A DNA stretch of 64,000 nt from DATCMU01 sp036563245. Its GTDB lineage: Bacteria; Pseudomonadota; Alphaproteobacteria; Rhizobiales; Devosiaceae. The notes under the pieces were generated by a model. It ran no database searches. It was not told where the DNA came from and worked only from the letters and a program-made list of their open reading frames with translations. Shown one piece after another: positions 33,591 to 42,479 of the stretch (position 1 is the first letter of the stretch; the number at the start of each line of letters is the position of its first letter). The position numbers and the translations under genes were made by a program. Where the stretch lies: the NCBI GenBank assembly GCA_036563245.1, contig DATCMU010000009.1, positions 1 through 64,000 of the forward strand, in the 5' to 3' direction.

Positions 33591-34505
33591 TCAGGCTGGG
33601 GACGACTCGCAGCGCCGGCCAAGTACCCGGGCCAGCGCCAGAACCAGATTGGAGCGGTTCATAGTATAGAAGTGGAATTCGCGCACCCCGTGATCGACGA
33701 GTTCGGTCACCTGCTCGGCGGCAATGGCTGCCGCGACGAGGGCATGGGTCTCGGGGTCGTCCTCCAGCCCCTCGAAGCGATCCGCCACCCATTCGGGTAT
33801 CGACGCCCCGCACTTGAGGGCAAATCCCGAAACCTGCCGAAAATTGTGGATCGGCTGGATTCCCGGCACGATGGGCTTGTCGATCCCGGCCTTGCGGGCG
33901 CGCTCGACGAAACGCCAGTAGAGATCGTTGTCGAAGAACATCTGGGTGATGGCACGGTCGGCGCCGGCATCGAGCTTGCGCTTGAGGTTCGCGATGTCCG
34001 CGTCCCAGTTCGGGCTTTCGGGATGCTTTTCGGGATAGGCGGCAACCGAAATGTCGAAATCGCCGATTTGCCGGATGCCCGCCACCAGTTCGGCCGCGTC
34101 GCGATAGCCCTCCGGGTGCGGCTCGAAACGTGTCCCCACGCCCCCGGCCGGATCGCCGCGCAGGGCCACTATCCGCGTGACACCGGCCTCGAGATACCCG
34201 CGAACCACCGCGTCGACCTCGGCGCGCGACGCCCCCACGCAGGTCAGGTGCGCCGCCGCGTTCACGCCGGTTTCGCGGGTGATCCGCGACACCAGCCGCA
34301 GCGTGCGCTCGCGCGTGGAACCGCCCGCGCCATAAGTCACGGATACGAAACGTGGGCCGAGCGGGGCCAGCCGCGCCAGCGATTCCCAGAAACGCTCTTC
34401 CATCGCGTCGGTCTTGGGCGGGAAGAACTCGAATGAAAGATGCAGCGGTGGCCGTCGGCTCCCCGGAAGATGGCTGACCCGGGGTTCCGCACTGGTCTGG
34501 TTCAT
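33591..34505 (-). CDS. metF: Methylenetetrahydrofolate reductase [NAD(P)H]
   Basis: FAD TIM-barrel enzyme that reduces 5,10-methylene-THF to 5-methyl-THF for methionine synthesis. 304 residues from ATG 34505. Signatures: LSFEFFPPKT with the catalytic glutamate, VSVTYGAGGSTRERT, HLTCVGASRAEV, ALRGDP, and PGIQPIHNF. Its start overlaps the stop of the ArsR-methyltransferase gene by four bases, so it is regulated with it. Confidence 0.95.
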   Translation of the reverse strand: MNQTSAEPRVSHLPGSRRPPLHLSFEFFPPKTDAMEERFWESLARLAPLGPRFVSVTYGAGGSTRERTLRLVSRITRETGVNAAAHLTCVGASRAEVDAVVRGYLEAGVTRIVALRGDPAGGVGTRFEPHPEGYRDAAELVAGIRQIGDFDISVAAYPEKHPESPNWDADIANLKRKLDAGADRAITQMFFDNDLYWRFVERARKAGIDKPIVPGIQPIHNFRQVSGFALKCGASIPEWVADRFEGLEDDPETHALVAAAIAAEQVTELVDHGVREFHFYTMNRSNLVLALARVLGRRCESSPA

Positions 34506-35497
34506 TCGGCTGCGTCCTTGTTGTGCGACTGCGTTTGTATGTCCCGAAGCATCCACAGGCAGACCGTCAGGCCCCGCTCGTCGCCGGGATTGGGAAAGGA
34601 TTCGAACCGCTCCACGCCAAGGCCCGCCGCACTTGCCCAGGCGCCCATTTGCGCTTCGGACATGCCGAGCCTGCGGTGCGCGTGTTCCTGCCGGAGGAAT
34701 TCGAGATCGTGGGGCGCGAAATCCACCACCAGGACGCCACCGCCCGCCCGAAGCCCCTTGCGCGCCTCGATCAGGATCTGGCCCGGATCGTCGAAATAGT
34801 GCAGCACCTGGTGCAGGACGATCAGGTCGGCGGGGCCGCTCGTCCCCTCGAGCGCCGAGATATCCCCCGGCCTCACCTGCGCGACGCTGATTCCGGCCTG
34901 GGCGAGTTTCGCCCGGGCGATGGCGATCATTTCCCGGTTCGAATCGACACCGATCCCCCGATGATAGCGGCCCGCCAGAAGTTCCAGCATGCGCCCGGTG
35001 CCCGTCCCCAGGTCGAGCAGCGTTTCGACCGGACCCGGCCCGACCACATCCAGGATCGCCGATTCGACCGCTGATTCAGGAACATGCAGGCTGCGCAGCA
35101 GGTCCCAGCTGTCGGCCACCTTGGAGAAATAGGCACTTGCCTGCGCCTGATGCGCCTTGCGGACCTCCTGCAGCGCCAGGACGTCGGCCCGCCGCTGCGG
35201 ATCGTCTTCCGACAGGTTGCCAACCAGCCACTCGACCAGATGCGCCGCGGCGCCCGAATGCGCCAGCCGGTAATAGGCCCAGGCGCCCTCGGCATAGCGC
35301 TCGACAAGGCCCGCATCGGCCAGCAGCTTGAGATGCCGCGACACGCGCGGCTGGCTCTGCCCCAGGATATCGGTCAGGTCCTTGACCGAAAGCTCGCCGC
35401 TTGCAAGAAGCGCAAGCAGGCGCAGGCGGGTCACCTCACCCGCCGCTTTCAGCACATTCACCAGTTCGTCAAGCTCGGCCACCGCTCGCTCCATCAT
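34502..35497 (-). CDS. ArsR-family regulator fused to a SAM-dependent methyltransferase
   Basis: 331 residues. Residues 1-95 are an ArsR winged helix (TRLRLLALLASGELSVKDL and SQPRVSRHLKLLADAGLV). From about residue 155 a class I methyltransferase domain shows LLDLGTGTGRMLELLAG (SAM motif I) and VDSNREMI. Fusions of this kind upstream of metF occur in alphaproteobacteria and are thought to sense SAM/SAH status, like SahR-type regulators; this link is inference. Two adjacent ATGs (35497, 35494) lie at the inner end of a 26-base palindrome with no ribosome site, so translation may be nearly leaderless. Confidence 0.9.
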   Translation of the reverse strand: MMERAVAELDELVNVLKAAGEVTRLRLLALLASGELSVKDLTDILGQSQPRVSRHLKLLADAGLVERYAEGAWAYYRLAHSGAAAHLVEWLVGNLSEDDPQRRADVLALQEVRKAHQAQASAYFSKVADSWDLLRSLHVPESAVESAILDVVGPGPVETLLDLGTGTGRMLELLAGRYHRGIGVDSNREMIAIARAKLAQAGISVAQVRPGDISALEGTSGPADLIVLHQVLHYFDDPGQILIEARKGLRAGGGVLVVDFAPHDLEFLRQEHAHRRLGMSEAQMGAWASAAGLGVERFESFPNPGDERGLTVCLWMLRDIQTQSHNKDAAE

Positions 35498-35518
35498 ATA
35501 AAGATATCTTTATATGAT
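35493..35518. promoter_or_regulatory. 26-base perfect palindromic operator overlapping promoter and start codon
   Basis: Perfect inverted repeat with half-site ATCATATAAAGAT and its complement, centred on the GATATC core. On the - strand the -10-like TATAAA lies at 35509-35514, with a weak CTGGAC 17 bases upstream. The distal arm contains the first ATG of the ArsR-methyltransferase gene. Position and symmetry fit autorepression by that protein of itself and metF. Confidence 0.75.
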
Positions 35519-35572
35519 AGGCGGGGTCGCGGTCCAGCCCCGATTGGCGCCCTTGTGGGCGGAAGTTCGAAG

Positions 35573-36709
35573 TCAGGCGACGCCGGCGCTGGCGGTCTCG
35601 CTGCCCGGAGAGCGGCGGCGGAACGAGTGTGCCCGCCACAACTCGAAAATGCCACTGGCCTCTTCGCGGCTGAGCGCCTCGTAACGATTACGCACATTCG
35701 CCTTGTCGGCTGGGCTCGGCAGGTCCCGCCACGGCATCACCGCAAAGGTCGCCTCGAACAGGTCGGCGGCGAGCCCCAGCGCCTTGGCCGCGACGGTCAT
35801 GGCAACATAATCCTGGGTCGCCAGCCATTTCACCACGACTTCGGGGGCCACCCGGAGCATCACCGTCAACCCGGCGGCGCTATGGTGGCCGTATCCGAAT
35901 CGCGCGAATCGGGCGAGCGCCCGCTCATCGAGCTGCCGACGATCGGAGAGGGCCTTGACCTGGTTCCAGGCCATCTTCCACTCGTTGGCGCTGAAGCCGG
36001 CGCGGTTGCGCATCCGGTTGTAGACCACCGAGCTGACCTTGCCCACGGCGGCCTTTTCGTCCGGCTGCTCGACCAGCGAGAGCTGTTCGAGCACCTTGCC
36101 GCCGACAGCGCTGATCTCGCCGCGTACCGCGTCCCAGTCGAGGTCCGTCCGGCCCCTCAGGTCCGCCGCAATCTTTTCATTTCCTGCCGCGCGTTCGACA
36201 AGCCGCCGCATCGCGCTCTGGCTCAGTTCCGCGTTGCGGTTGCCCACCAACCGTTCCACGGCCTGCGCGCCGCCATGCTCCACGATCGCGTCGCCAACCC
36301 GGTCGGTCACCTTTTCGCGCCCGGCAATGGCCACCCGGTGGCCTTCGGTCTTTTGCGCCACGATTTCAATGAGATCATCATCGGACAAGACGTTCGAGAA
36401 TTCCAGAAGCGGCTGGGCGACCTCGATGCTGTCATTGGCCAGCTTCACCACCACGGTTCCCGGAGCCCGGTCGAGCGGTGCCAAAAGCTTTGCCACATGC
36501 GCCCGCGCCTCGGCTTCCACCAGGTCTGCGAGCTGGCAAAGCACCTCGTCATACTGGGAAACCTGTTCGTCGTCGCACCGATCTGACACGAAGGCGTAAA
36601 GTTGCGCCATGTTGCGGAAAAGCTGGTCCCGCTCGCTGGAATCGGATTCTCCGTTAAGCACGCGGAACGTCGTAAACGCTTTCACGTTCTCTTCCACTTC
36701 CTGTGTCAT
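35573..36709 (-). CDS. DUF2336 family protein
   Basis: 378 residues, the family's usual size, helical and soluble with no membrane segment. The DUF2336 pattern is visible in DRDQLFRNMAQLYAFVSDRC near the N-terminus and in the repeat-like helices (LSDDDLIEIV, RVGDAIVEHG, LSQSAMRRLVERA). DUF2336 proteins are common in alphaproteobacteria, some near chemotaxis and motility genes; none are nearby here. Function unknown. Transcribed toward the ArsR gene, alone. Confidence 0.8.
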   Translation of the reverse strand: MTQEVEENVKAFTTFRVLNGESDSSERDQLFRNMAQLYAFVSDRCDDEQVSQYDEVLCQLADLVEAEARAHVAKLLAPLDRAPGTVVVKLANDSIEVAQPLLEFSNVLSDDDLIEIVAQKTEGHRVAIAGREKVTDRVGDAIVEHGGAQAVERLVGNRNAELSQSAMRRLVERAAGNEKIAADLRGRTDLDWDAVRGEISAVGGKVLEQLSLVEQPDEKAAVGKVSSVVYNRMRNRAGFSANEWKMAWNQVKALSDRRQLDERALARFARFGYGHHSAAGLTVMLRVAPEVVVKWLATQDYVAMTVAAKALGLAADLFEATFAVMPWRDLPSPADKANVRNRYEALSREEASGIFELWRAHSFRRRSPGSETASAGVA

Positions 36710-36835
36710 TCGTCATCCCCGGACTTCTTGCCGTTCTGGCCGCACCATGCCTGAGCAGAAGTGCGCATGAATTGAAACGGCACTCCGGGATTTGAATAAA
36801 ATGCGATCTTTCGCCGCCGCGCTCCCTTGAAACAT

Positions 36836-36869
36836 CGACGCCCCGGAGCCTTGCGGTTCCGGGGCGTCG
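36836..36869 (-). terminator. Hairpin after katG
   Basis: Strong stem CGACGCCCCGGA / TCCGGGGCGTCG (12 bp with one offset) around a GCCTTGCGGT loop, 24 bases after the katG stop. On the - strand it is followed by ATGTTTC, so the T tract is weak. Function as terminator or mRNA stabiliser is inferred. Confidence 0.6.
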
Positions 36870-36892
36870 TAATTGCCGTCGATCATACGCTC

Positions 36893-39067
36893 TCAGGCGA
36901 GGTCGAAACGGTCCGCGTTCATCACCTTGGTCCACGCCGCCACGAAGTCGTCGACGAACTTCCCGGCATTGTCGTCCTGGGCATAGACTTCGCTATAGGC
37001 GCGCAGGACCGAGTTCGAACCGAACACCAGGTCCAGCCTGGTCGCGGTCCACTTGACCTTGCCGCTCCTGCGATCGCGGATCTCGAACAGGCCGTCGCCC
37101 GCGGGGACCCATTTGTTGCCCATATCGGTGAGATTGACGAAGAAGTCCGTCGTCAGGGCGCCGACGCGATCGGTGAAGACCCCGTGTCCGGTGCCGCCGT
37201 GGTTGGTTCCCATTGCGCGCATGCCCCCGACCAGCACGGTCATCTCGGGCGCGGTCAGGCCCATCAGCTGCGTGCGATCGAGCATCAGTTCCTCGGGGCT
37301 GACCACATAGTCCTTCTTCAGCCAGTTGCGGTACCCGTCGTGGATGGGCTCAAGCACATCGAAACTGTCCGCGTCGGTCATCTCGTCGGTGGCGTCGCCA
37401 CGACCCGGCGCAAAGGGCACCGAAATATCGAACCCGGCCGCGCGGGCAGCCTTTTCGACGCCCACATTGCCGGCCAGCACGATCACATCGGCAATGCTTG
37501 CGCCATATTCCGCCGCGATCGGCTCAAGGACCGAAAGGACCTTCTGAAGGCGGGCCGGCTCATTGCCCTCCCAGTCCTTTTGCGGTGCGAGGCGAATGCG
37601 CGCGCCGTTCGCGCCGCCGCGCATGTCCGAGCCGCGGAAGGTGCGCGCACTGTCCCAGGCCGTCGAGACGAGTTCGGAGACGGACAGGCCCGAAGCGGCG
37701 ATCTTCGACTTGACCGCGCCGATATCGTAACTGGTCGATCCCTTGGGCACCGGATCCTGCCAGATCAGGTCTTCCTCAGGCACGTCCGGCCCGATATAGC
37801 GGGCTCTCGGACCCATGTCGCGATGGGTCAGCTTGAACCATGCCCGGGCGAACGTCTCCTTGAAGTACTCGGGGTCGGCCATGAACTTCTCGCAGATGGC
37901 GCGATAGGCCGGGTCCACCTTCATCGCCATGTCCGCGTCGGTCATCATCGGATTGTGCCGGATCGAGGGGTCGGTCGCGTCGACCGGCTTGTCTTCTTCC
38001 CTGATATTGACCGGCTCCCACTGGTTTGCGCCGGCCGGACTCTTCTTGAGCTCCCATTCATAGCCGAACAGCAGGTCGAAATAGCCCATGTCGAATGTGG
38101 TCGGATGGGTCGTCCATGCGCCTTCGAGGCCCGAGGTGATGGCGTTGGCCGCCTTGCCGCCCATATGCGGATTGTCCCAGCCAAGCCCCTGCATTTCGGG
38201 GCCCGCGGCTTCCGGTTCGGGTCCGAGTTTCGATGCATCGCCATTGCCATGGGTCTTGCCCACGGTGTGGCCGCCCGCGGTCAGCGCGGCGGTCTCCTCG
38301 TCGTTCATGGCCATGCGGGCGAAGGTCTCGCGCACCTGTGCGGCGGTCTTGAGCGGGTCGGGCTTGCCGTTCACCCCCTCGGGATTGACGTAGATGAGGC
38401 CCATCTGCACCGCGGCCAGCGGGTTCTCCATGGTCGCGGGATTATCGACGCTTTCATAGCGATTGTCGCTGGGCGCCAGCCATTCCTTCTCCGCGCCCCA
38501 ATAGGTATCCTTTTCCGGGTGCCAGATGTCTTCGCGGCCAAAACCGAAGCCGAACGTCTTCAGGCCCATGGATTCATAGGCCACATTGCCCGCAAGGATG
38601 ATCAGGTCGGCCCAGGACAGCCTGTTGCCGTATTTCTTCTTGATCGGCCATAGCAGGCGCCGCGCCTTGTCCAGGCTGGCATTGTCCGGCCAGGAATTGA
38701 GCGGCGCGAACCGCTGGTTGCCGGTGCCCGCACCGCCGCGCCCGTCGGCCAGGCGATAGGAGCCCGCCGCGTGCCAGGCCATGCGGATCATCAATCCGCC
38801 ATAGTGGCCCCAGTCGGCCGGCCACCACTCCTGGCTGTCGGTCATGAGGGCGGTCAGGTCCTTCTTGAGCGCCTCGACATCGAGCTTCTTGAGTTCCTCG
38901 CGATAGTCGAAGCCCTTGCCAAGCGGATTGGTCTTGGTGTCGTGCTGGTGCAGGATGTCGAGGTTGAGCGCATTCGGCCACCAGTCCATGTTCGACACGC
39001 CAACTTCGGTAATCGCGCCGTGCATCACCGGGCACTTGCCCGCGCTATCGTCAAGCTTCTTGTCCAT
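36893..39067 (-). CDS. katG: Catalase-peroxidase KatG
   Basis: Bifunctional haem enzyme that destroys hydrogen peroxide. 724 residues, two-domain plant-peroxidase superfamily I protein. The distal haem site is RMAWHAAGSYR, the proximal histidine lies in TAGGHTVGKTHG, and the covalent Met-Tyr-Trp adduct residues are in positions expected (YVNPEGVNG and the W of MAWH). ATG 39067 (MDKKLDDSAGKCPVMHG) has GGAGA five bases upstream; ATG 39079 four codons earlier lacks a site. Divergent from oxyR, which surely controls it. Confidence 0.96.
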   Translation of the reverse strand: MDKKLDDSAGKCPVMHGAITEVGVSNMDWWPNALNLDILHQHDTKTNPLGKGFDYREELKKLDVEALKKDLTALMTDSQEWWPADWGHYGGLMIRMAWHAAGSYRLADGRGGAGTGNQRFAPLNSWPDNASLDKARRLLWPIKKKYGNRLSWADLIILAGNVAYESMGLKTFGFGFGREDIWHPEKDTYWGAEKEWLAPSDNRYESVDNPATMENPLAAVQMGLIYVNPEGVNGKPDPLKTAAQVRETFARMAMNDEETAALTAGGHTVGKTHGNGDASKLGPEPEAAGPEMQGLGWDNPHMGGKAANAITSGLEGAWTTHPTTFDMGYFDLLFGYEWELKKSPAGANQWEPVNIREEDKPVDATDPSIRHNPMMTDADMAMKVDPAYRAICEKFMADPEYFKETFARAWFKLTHRDMGPRARYIGPDVPEEDLIWQDPVPKGSTSYDIGAVKSKIAASGLSVSELVSTAWDSARTFRGSDMRGGANGARIRLAPQKDWEGNEPARLQKVLSVLEPIAAEYGASIADVIVLAGNVGVEKAARAAGFDISVPFAPGRGDATDEMTDADSFDVLEPIHDGYRNWLKKDYVVSPEELMLDRTQLMGLTAPEMTVLVGGMRAMGTNHGGTGHGVFTDRVGALTTDFFVNLTDMGNKWVPAGDGLFEIRDRRSGKVKWTATRLDLVFGSNSVLRAYSEVYAQDDNAGKFVDDFVAAWTKVMNADRFDLA

Positions 39068-39200
39068 CTCGGTCTCCATTCATGGCTGCGGTGATTCCGG
39101 CCTGGCAGATGCCAGTGCGCGGCGGGCGCACACGTATTGCGTCCGGAAATCTCTTCCACCTTTGTGGCTTTACTATCACGCGCGCCGGTCGATCAGGCAA

Positions 39201-39237
39201 ATTGATTAGTGTTCTTGTTGTGATAAGTTATTCTTAC
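39201..39237. promoter_or_regulatory. Probable OxyR box between katG and oxyR
   Basis: Four tetranucleotides with 7-base spacing: ATTG (39201), TTCT (39212), ATAA (39223), TTAC (39234). This matches the ATAG-N7-CTAT-N7-ATAG-N7-CTAT pattern of OxyR tetramer sites with degeneracy. It ends one base before the oxyR ATG, consistent with autorepression plus activation of katG on the other strand. Confidence 0.6.
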
Positions 39238-39238
39238 C

Positions 39239-40177
39239 ATGAGCATGACCCTCAAACAGATGCGCTACGCGCTCGCCGTCGCCGAGGAAGGCCATTTCGG
39301 ACGCGCGGCGCAGCGCTGTCACGTCACCCAGCCCGCGTTGTCGCAACAGATCAGGCTATTGGAGGAAACGGCCGGGCGGGCCCTGTTCGACCGGTTGGCG
39401 AAGTCCGTACGCCCCACCCCCTTCGGGCGTGAATTCCTCGCAAGGGTCCGGCGCATCGTCGATGCCGCGGACGAGCTCGACGCCTTCGCGCTGTCCGGCG
39501 CCGCGCATCCCACCCGCCCGGTCCGCTTCGGCCTGATCCCCACGATCGCCCCCTATATCCTGCCCGATCTTTTCCCTGCCCTCGCCCGTGACGCGCCCGG
39601 TGTAGAATTCGCCGTCAACGAAAGCCGCACCGACGCCCTGCTCGAAGGGCTCGAACGTGGCGAGATCGACCTGGCCATGATCGCAACCGATCCGCCGAAA
39701 TCCGCCGTCCGCCTCACAATCGAACCGCTTTTCGCCGACCCGTTCGTGCTGGCGGCGAGCCGAGGGTCCTCGATCGAGGAACCGGTCGACCTGGCAAGCC
39801 TTTCCAACCGGCCCATGCTGCTGCTCGAGGAAGGACACTGCTTCCGCGACCAGGCCATTGCCGCCTGCGGCATTCGCGACGATGCCGCCCGCACATTCGC
39901 GGCAACCTCATTGCCGACCGTTGTGGAACTGGTGGCCAGCGGCCAGGGCGTCACGCTTCTGCCCGCGATCTCGCTGCGCAAGGAAGCAACCGACCCGCGC
40001 ATCCGCATTTGCGCGCTGGCAGCGCCGGGCGCGGGGCGCATGCTCTCGCTGGCCTGGCGTGAGGGGTCGCCCTATTCAGCGCTTTTCGCCCGGATCGCCC
40101 GCACGGTCCGCAGCACGGGCCTGGCGCGCCTCTCCGAGGCCTTGCCGGAACGCGGGGCCGGTCAGCTGCCGGGATAG
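39239..40177 (+). CDS. oxyR: Hydrogen peroxide-sensing LysR regulator OxyR
   Basis: 312 residues. N-terminal LysR winged helix (TLKQMRYALAVAEEGHFGRA, VTQPALSQQIRLLEE) and a ligand-binding domain carrying the redox pair C201 and C210 in LLLEEGHCFRDQAIAACG, the exact spacing of C199/C208 in E. coli OxyR. Peroxide oxidises this pair to activate katG transcription. No ribosome site precedes the ATG at 39239; the second ATG two codons on is the alternative. The 3' end overlaps the convergent MOSC gene by 16 bases. Confidence 0.95.
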   Translation: MSMTLKQMRYALAVAEEGHFGRAAQRCHVTQPALSQQIRLLEETAGRALFDRLAKSVRPTPFGREFLARVRRIVDAADELDAFALSGAAHPTRPVRFGLIPTIAPYILPDLFPALARDAPGVEFAVNESRTDALLEGLERGEIDLAMIATDPPKSAVRLTIEPLFADPFVLAASRGSSIEEPVDLASLSNRPMLLLEEGHCFRDQAIAACGIRDDAARTFAATSLPTVVELVASGQGVTLLPAISLRKEATDPRIRICALAAPGAGRMLSLAWREGSPYSALFARIARTVRSTGLARLSEALPERGAGQLPG

Positions 40178-40749
40178 ATCCACTGTTCCCAGATGCGGGC
40201 GGTCACCTTTTCGCCGGGATGGACCACACCCGGTTTCTCCACCCAGGCAACGAGGCCGCGCCGGTATTTGGCCGCCGGCACGAAGCCCAGTTCCACATCT
40301 TCCCGTCCGGGAAACTCGGAAGCGATGGAGCGGCCCGCGACCTTGCACGGGCCGTTCGCGCCATCGACCCGAAGCGTCGCGCCGCCCTCGAAGAACAACT
40401 GGGTGCGCGGCGGCAAAAGGCTCAAATGCGGGATCCCGGATATCAGCAGGTTGCCCCCGATCCATTCCGGCCGTATTCCGGCGAGATCGAGCGCCGCGGC
40501 CACTTCCCGCAACTCGTCCGGGGCAAGAATGGTCACCTGCCGCTCGTTGCGCATTTCGGTGCCGCGCGGATACCAAGGCTCCCGGCCTCCCGAGCGTCGC
40601 GTCACGCCCGAATGGTTGTCGCCCGCAATGCCCTCGAACCCCAGTTGCAGCGACTGGGTCGCGCGGGTGCGAAAGCCATCCCCGTCGGCAACGAACACGC
40701 CTTCGACCGCGCCGGTCAGCTTTCTCGCGGGGACGATCTCGACAGTCAA
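40162..40749 (-). CDS. MOSC domain-containing protein
   Basis: 195 residues from a TTG start at 40749, which overlaps the rarD stop (TTGA); GGAG lies eight bases upstream. MOSC domains handle sulfur transfer from molybdenum-cofactor sulfurases or related detoxifying reactions such as YiiM. Visible MOSC traits are GIAGDNHSG, RQVTIL, IGGNLLISGIP, and ANGPCKVAGRSI, with the conserved cysteine in GPCK. No partner beyond rarD upstream. A much longer open frame extends across rarD but carries no sense. Confidence 0.85.
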   Translation of the reverse strand: MTVEIVPARKLTGAVEGVFVADGDGFRTRATQSLQLGFEGIAGDNHSGVTRRSGGREPWYPRGTEMRNERQVTILAPDELREVAAALDLAGIRPEWIGGNLLISGIPHLSLLPPRTQLFFEGGATLRVDGANGPCKVAGRSIASEFPGREDVELGFVPAAKYRRGLVAWVEKPGVVHPGEKVTARIWEQWIYPGS

Positions 40750-41690
40750 GCGACGGACTCCATCACGGGTGGCGGGCGGCGGCGGCGGATCACGGTATCG
40801 CCAGTGAATACCGCCAGGGACACAAGGATCAACCCGAAACTCATCAGGCGCACGCTGGTCAGCGTTTCGCCGAACACGAACACCGCCACAAGGAATTGCA
40901 GCGTGGGCGTGATGTACTGGAACATGCCGATGGTGGTCATGCGCAGCCGCTTGGCGGCATAGGCAAAAAAGATCAGCCCCATGGCCGTCGCGGGCCCGGT
41001 GAGAATGAAATAGAACATCTTGAGCGGATCGGCCATCTGCCCCGGCCCCGAGGTGACGAGCACATAAAGGATATAGGCAAGGGCGGCGGGCAGCATGAGC
41101 AGGGTCTCCACATAAAGGCCCGGCGTTGACCCCACCGTGACAGTCTTGCGGAAATAGCCGTAGGAGCCGAAGGACACCGCCAGCGCCAGCGAGACCCAGG
41201 GCAGCCCGCCTATGGCGACCGCCTGCAGCCCCACCGCCACCAGCGCGATCAGGATGGCCAGCGCCTGCACCCTGTTCTGCCGCTCGCCAAGGAAAACCAT
41301 GCCGATGGCGACCGACACCAGCGGCGTGATGAAATAGCCAAAACTGGTTTCCAATACCCGTTCGGCCTCGACTGCCCACACGAAAACCAGCCAGTTGACC
41401 GAAAGGAGCAGCGCCGAAATCAGCATGCCCACCAGTGTGCGCCGGTTGGCAAGCGCCACCCGCACTTCTCCCATGCGGTTGCGCAGCGCCAGCACGATTC
41501 CGACAAAGACCAGGGACCAGACCACCCGCTGCGACACGATCAGCGCCGCATCGGACCCCTGCAGCAGCCGAAACAGGATCGGGAACCCGCCCCACATGCC
41601 ATAGGCGGCAAGTGCGGCAGCGACGCCAAGGCCCGCGCCGCGGGATTGGCTGGCGCCAGCGCCAGTCGGGGCAGTCTCGGTCGCCGTCAT
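40746..41690 (-). CDS. rarD: EamA-family transporter RarD
   Basis: Ten-segment inner-membrane drug/metabolite transporter of the RarD (chloramphenicol-sensitivity) subfamily. 314 residues from ATG 41690 with GAGGA nine bases upstream; a TTG five codons earlier is possible. Subfamily marks: AAYGMWGGFPILFRLL near the start, QRVVWSLVF, NWLVFVWAV, ETSFGYFITPL, and MFQYITPTLQFLVAVFVFGE near the C-terminus. Substrate unknown. Translationally coupled to the MOSC gene. Confidence 0.92.
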   Translation of the reverse strand: MTATETAPTGAGASQSRGAGLGVAAALAAYGMWGGFPILFRLLQGSDAALIVSQRVVWSLVFVGIVLALRNRMGEVRVALANRRTLVGMLISALLLSVNWLVFVWAVEAERVLETSFGYFITPLVSVAIGMVFLGERQNRVQALAILIALVAVGLQAVAIGGLPWVSLALAVSFGSYGYFRKTVTVGSTPGLYVETLLMLPAALAYILYVLVTSGPGQMADPLKMFYFILTGPATAMGLIFFAYAAKRLRMTTIGMFQYITPTLQFLVAVFVFGETLTSVRLMSFGLILVSLAVFTGDTVIRRRRPPPVMESVA

Positions 41691-41905
41691 CTTCGATGTC
41701 CTCAAGAAGCCGTCGGCCCGGTGCCGGCGCGCGATCTCACTATCAGCCGAAATGCTTCATCGCCAATCATTGTTCTTGATAGGATCCAGCAGGTTTCGCG
41801 ATCCGCGGGCCACGCCCGATCCCTCGCGTGTTTGACCCCGATCAAGGACCGCCCCCCCACGATCGGTTCATATTGCCGTCTGATCCGTCAAGCAGGGAGA
41901 TCGAA

Positions 41906-42355
41906 ATGCGCAATCCAACCACCTGGGTGCTGATTGCCGATGGCGCCTCGGCCCGGGTTTATCGGAATACCGGCCCGGGAACCGGCCTCAAGCCGGTCGA
42001 GGATCTGGAATTCGATGCCCCGCACGGGCGCGCCAGGGACATCATGGCCGACAAGCCGGGCCGCGCGTTCTCTTCCGCGGGCGCGCGCCGCAGCGCCATG
42101 GAACCCTCGTCCGATCCGGTCGACGTGATGGAGGCCGAATTCGTGCGCGGTCTTGCCACCATGCTGGCCGACAGGCTCCGCCAGGGGGCATATGACGATT
42201 TGATCGTGGCCCTCGCCCCGCGTGCGCTGGGGCAGTTGCGCGAGCATCTGTCGAAGGACGTGGCCGCCCGCATCCGGCACGAAATGGCCAGCGATCTGGT
42301 CAATACGAAGCTGCAGGACCTGCCGCGCCATTTCGAGGGCCTGCTCAAGCTCTGA
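41906..42355 (+). CDS. Host attachment family protein
   Basis: 149 residues from ATG 41906, with GGGAGA six bases before it. The opening TTWVLIADGASARVYRN and the C-terminal DDLIVALAPRALGQLREHLSKDV match the host-attachment family (first linked to Agrobacterium root attachment), which has an eRF1-domain-like fold. Soluble, no signal peptide. Biochemical role is unproved. First of two tandem paralogues. Confidence 0.85.
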   Translation: MRNPTTWVLIADGASARVYRNTGPGTGLKPVEDLEFDAPHGRARDIMADKPGRAFSSAGARRSAMEPSSDPVDVMEAEFVRGLATMLADRLRQGAYDDLIVALAPRALGQLREHLSKDVAARIRHEMASDLVNTKLQDLPRHFEGLLKL

Positions 42356-42479
42356 GGCATTTGCGCCGGGGATCACGAAAATGTGTCGGCAAGGCGTTGC
42401 GGTTTCGCTTCGCCGCAGCCGGCCTGTCATTGTGCTGACGCGTTCCGGTACTACATCTGAATAAAAGCGGGAGGCCAAC

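Noticed and set aside
40750..41595. Long in-frame extension upstream of the MOSC gene through rarD
   Set aside because: It lies wholly inside the transporter gene in another frame; the TTG at 40749 with a GGAG site fits the MOSC domain start.
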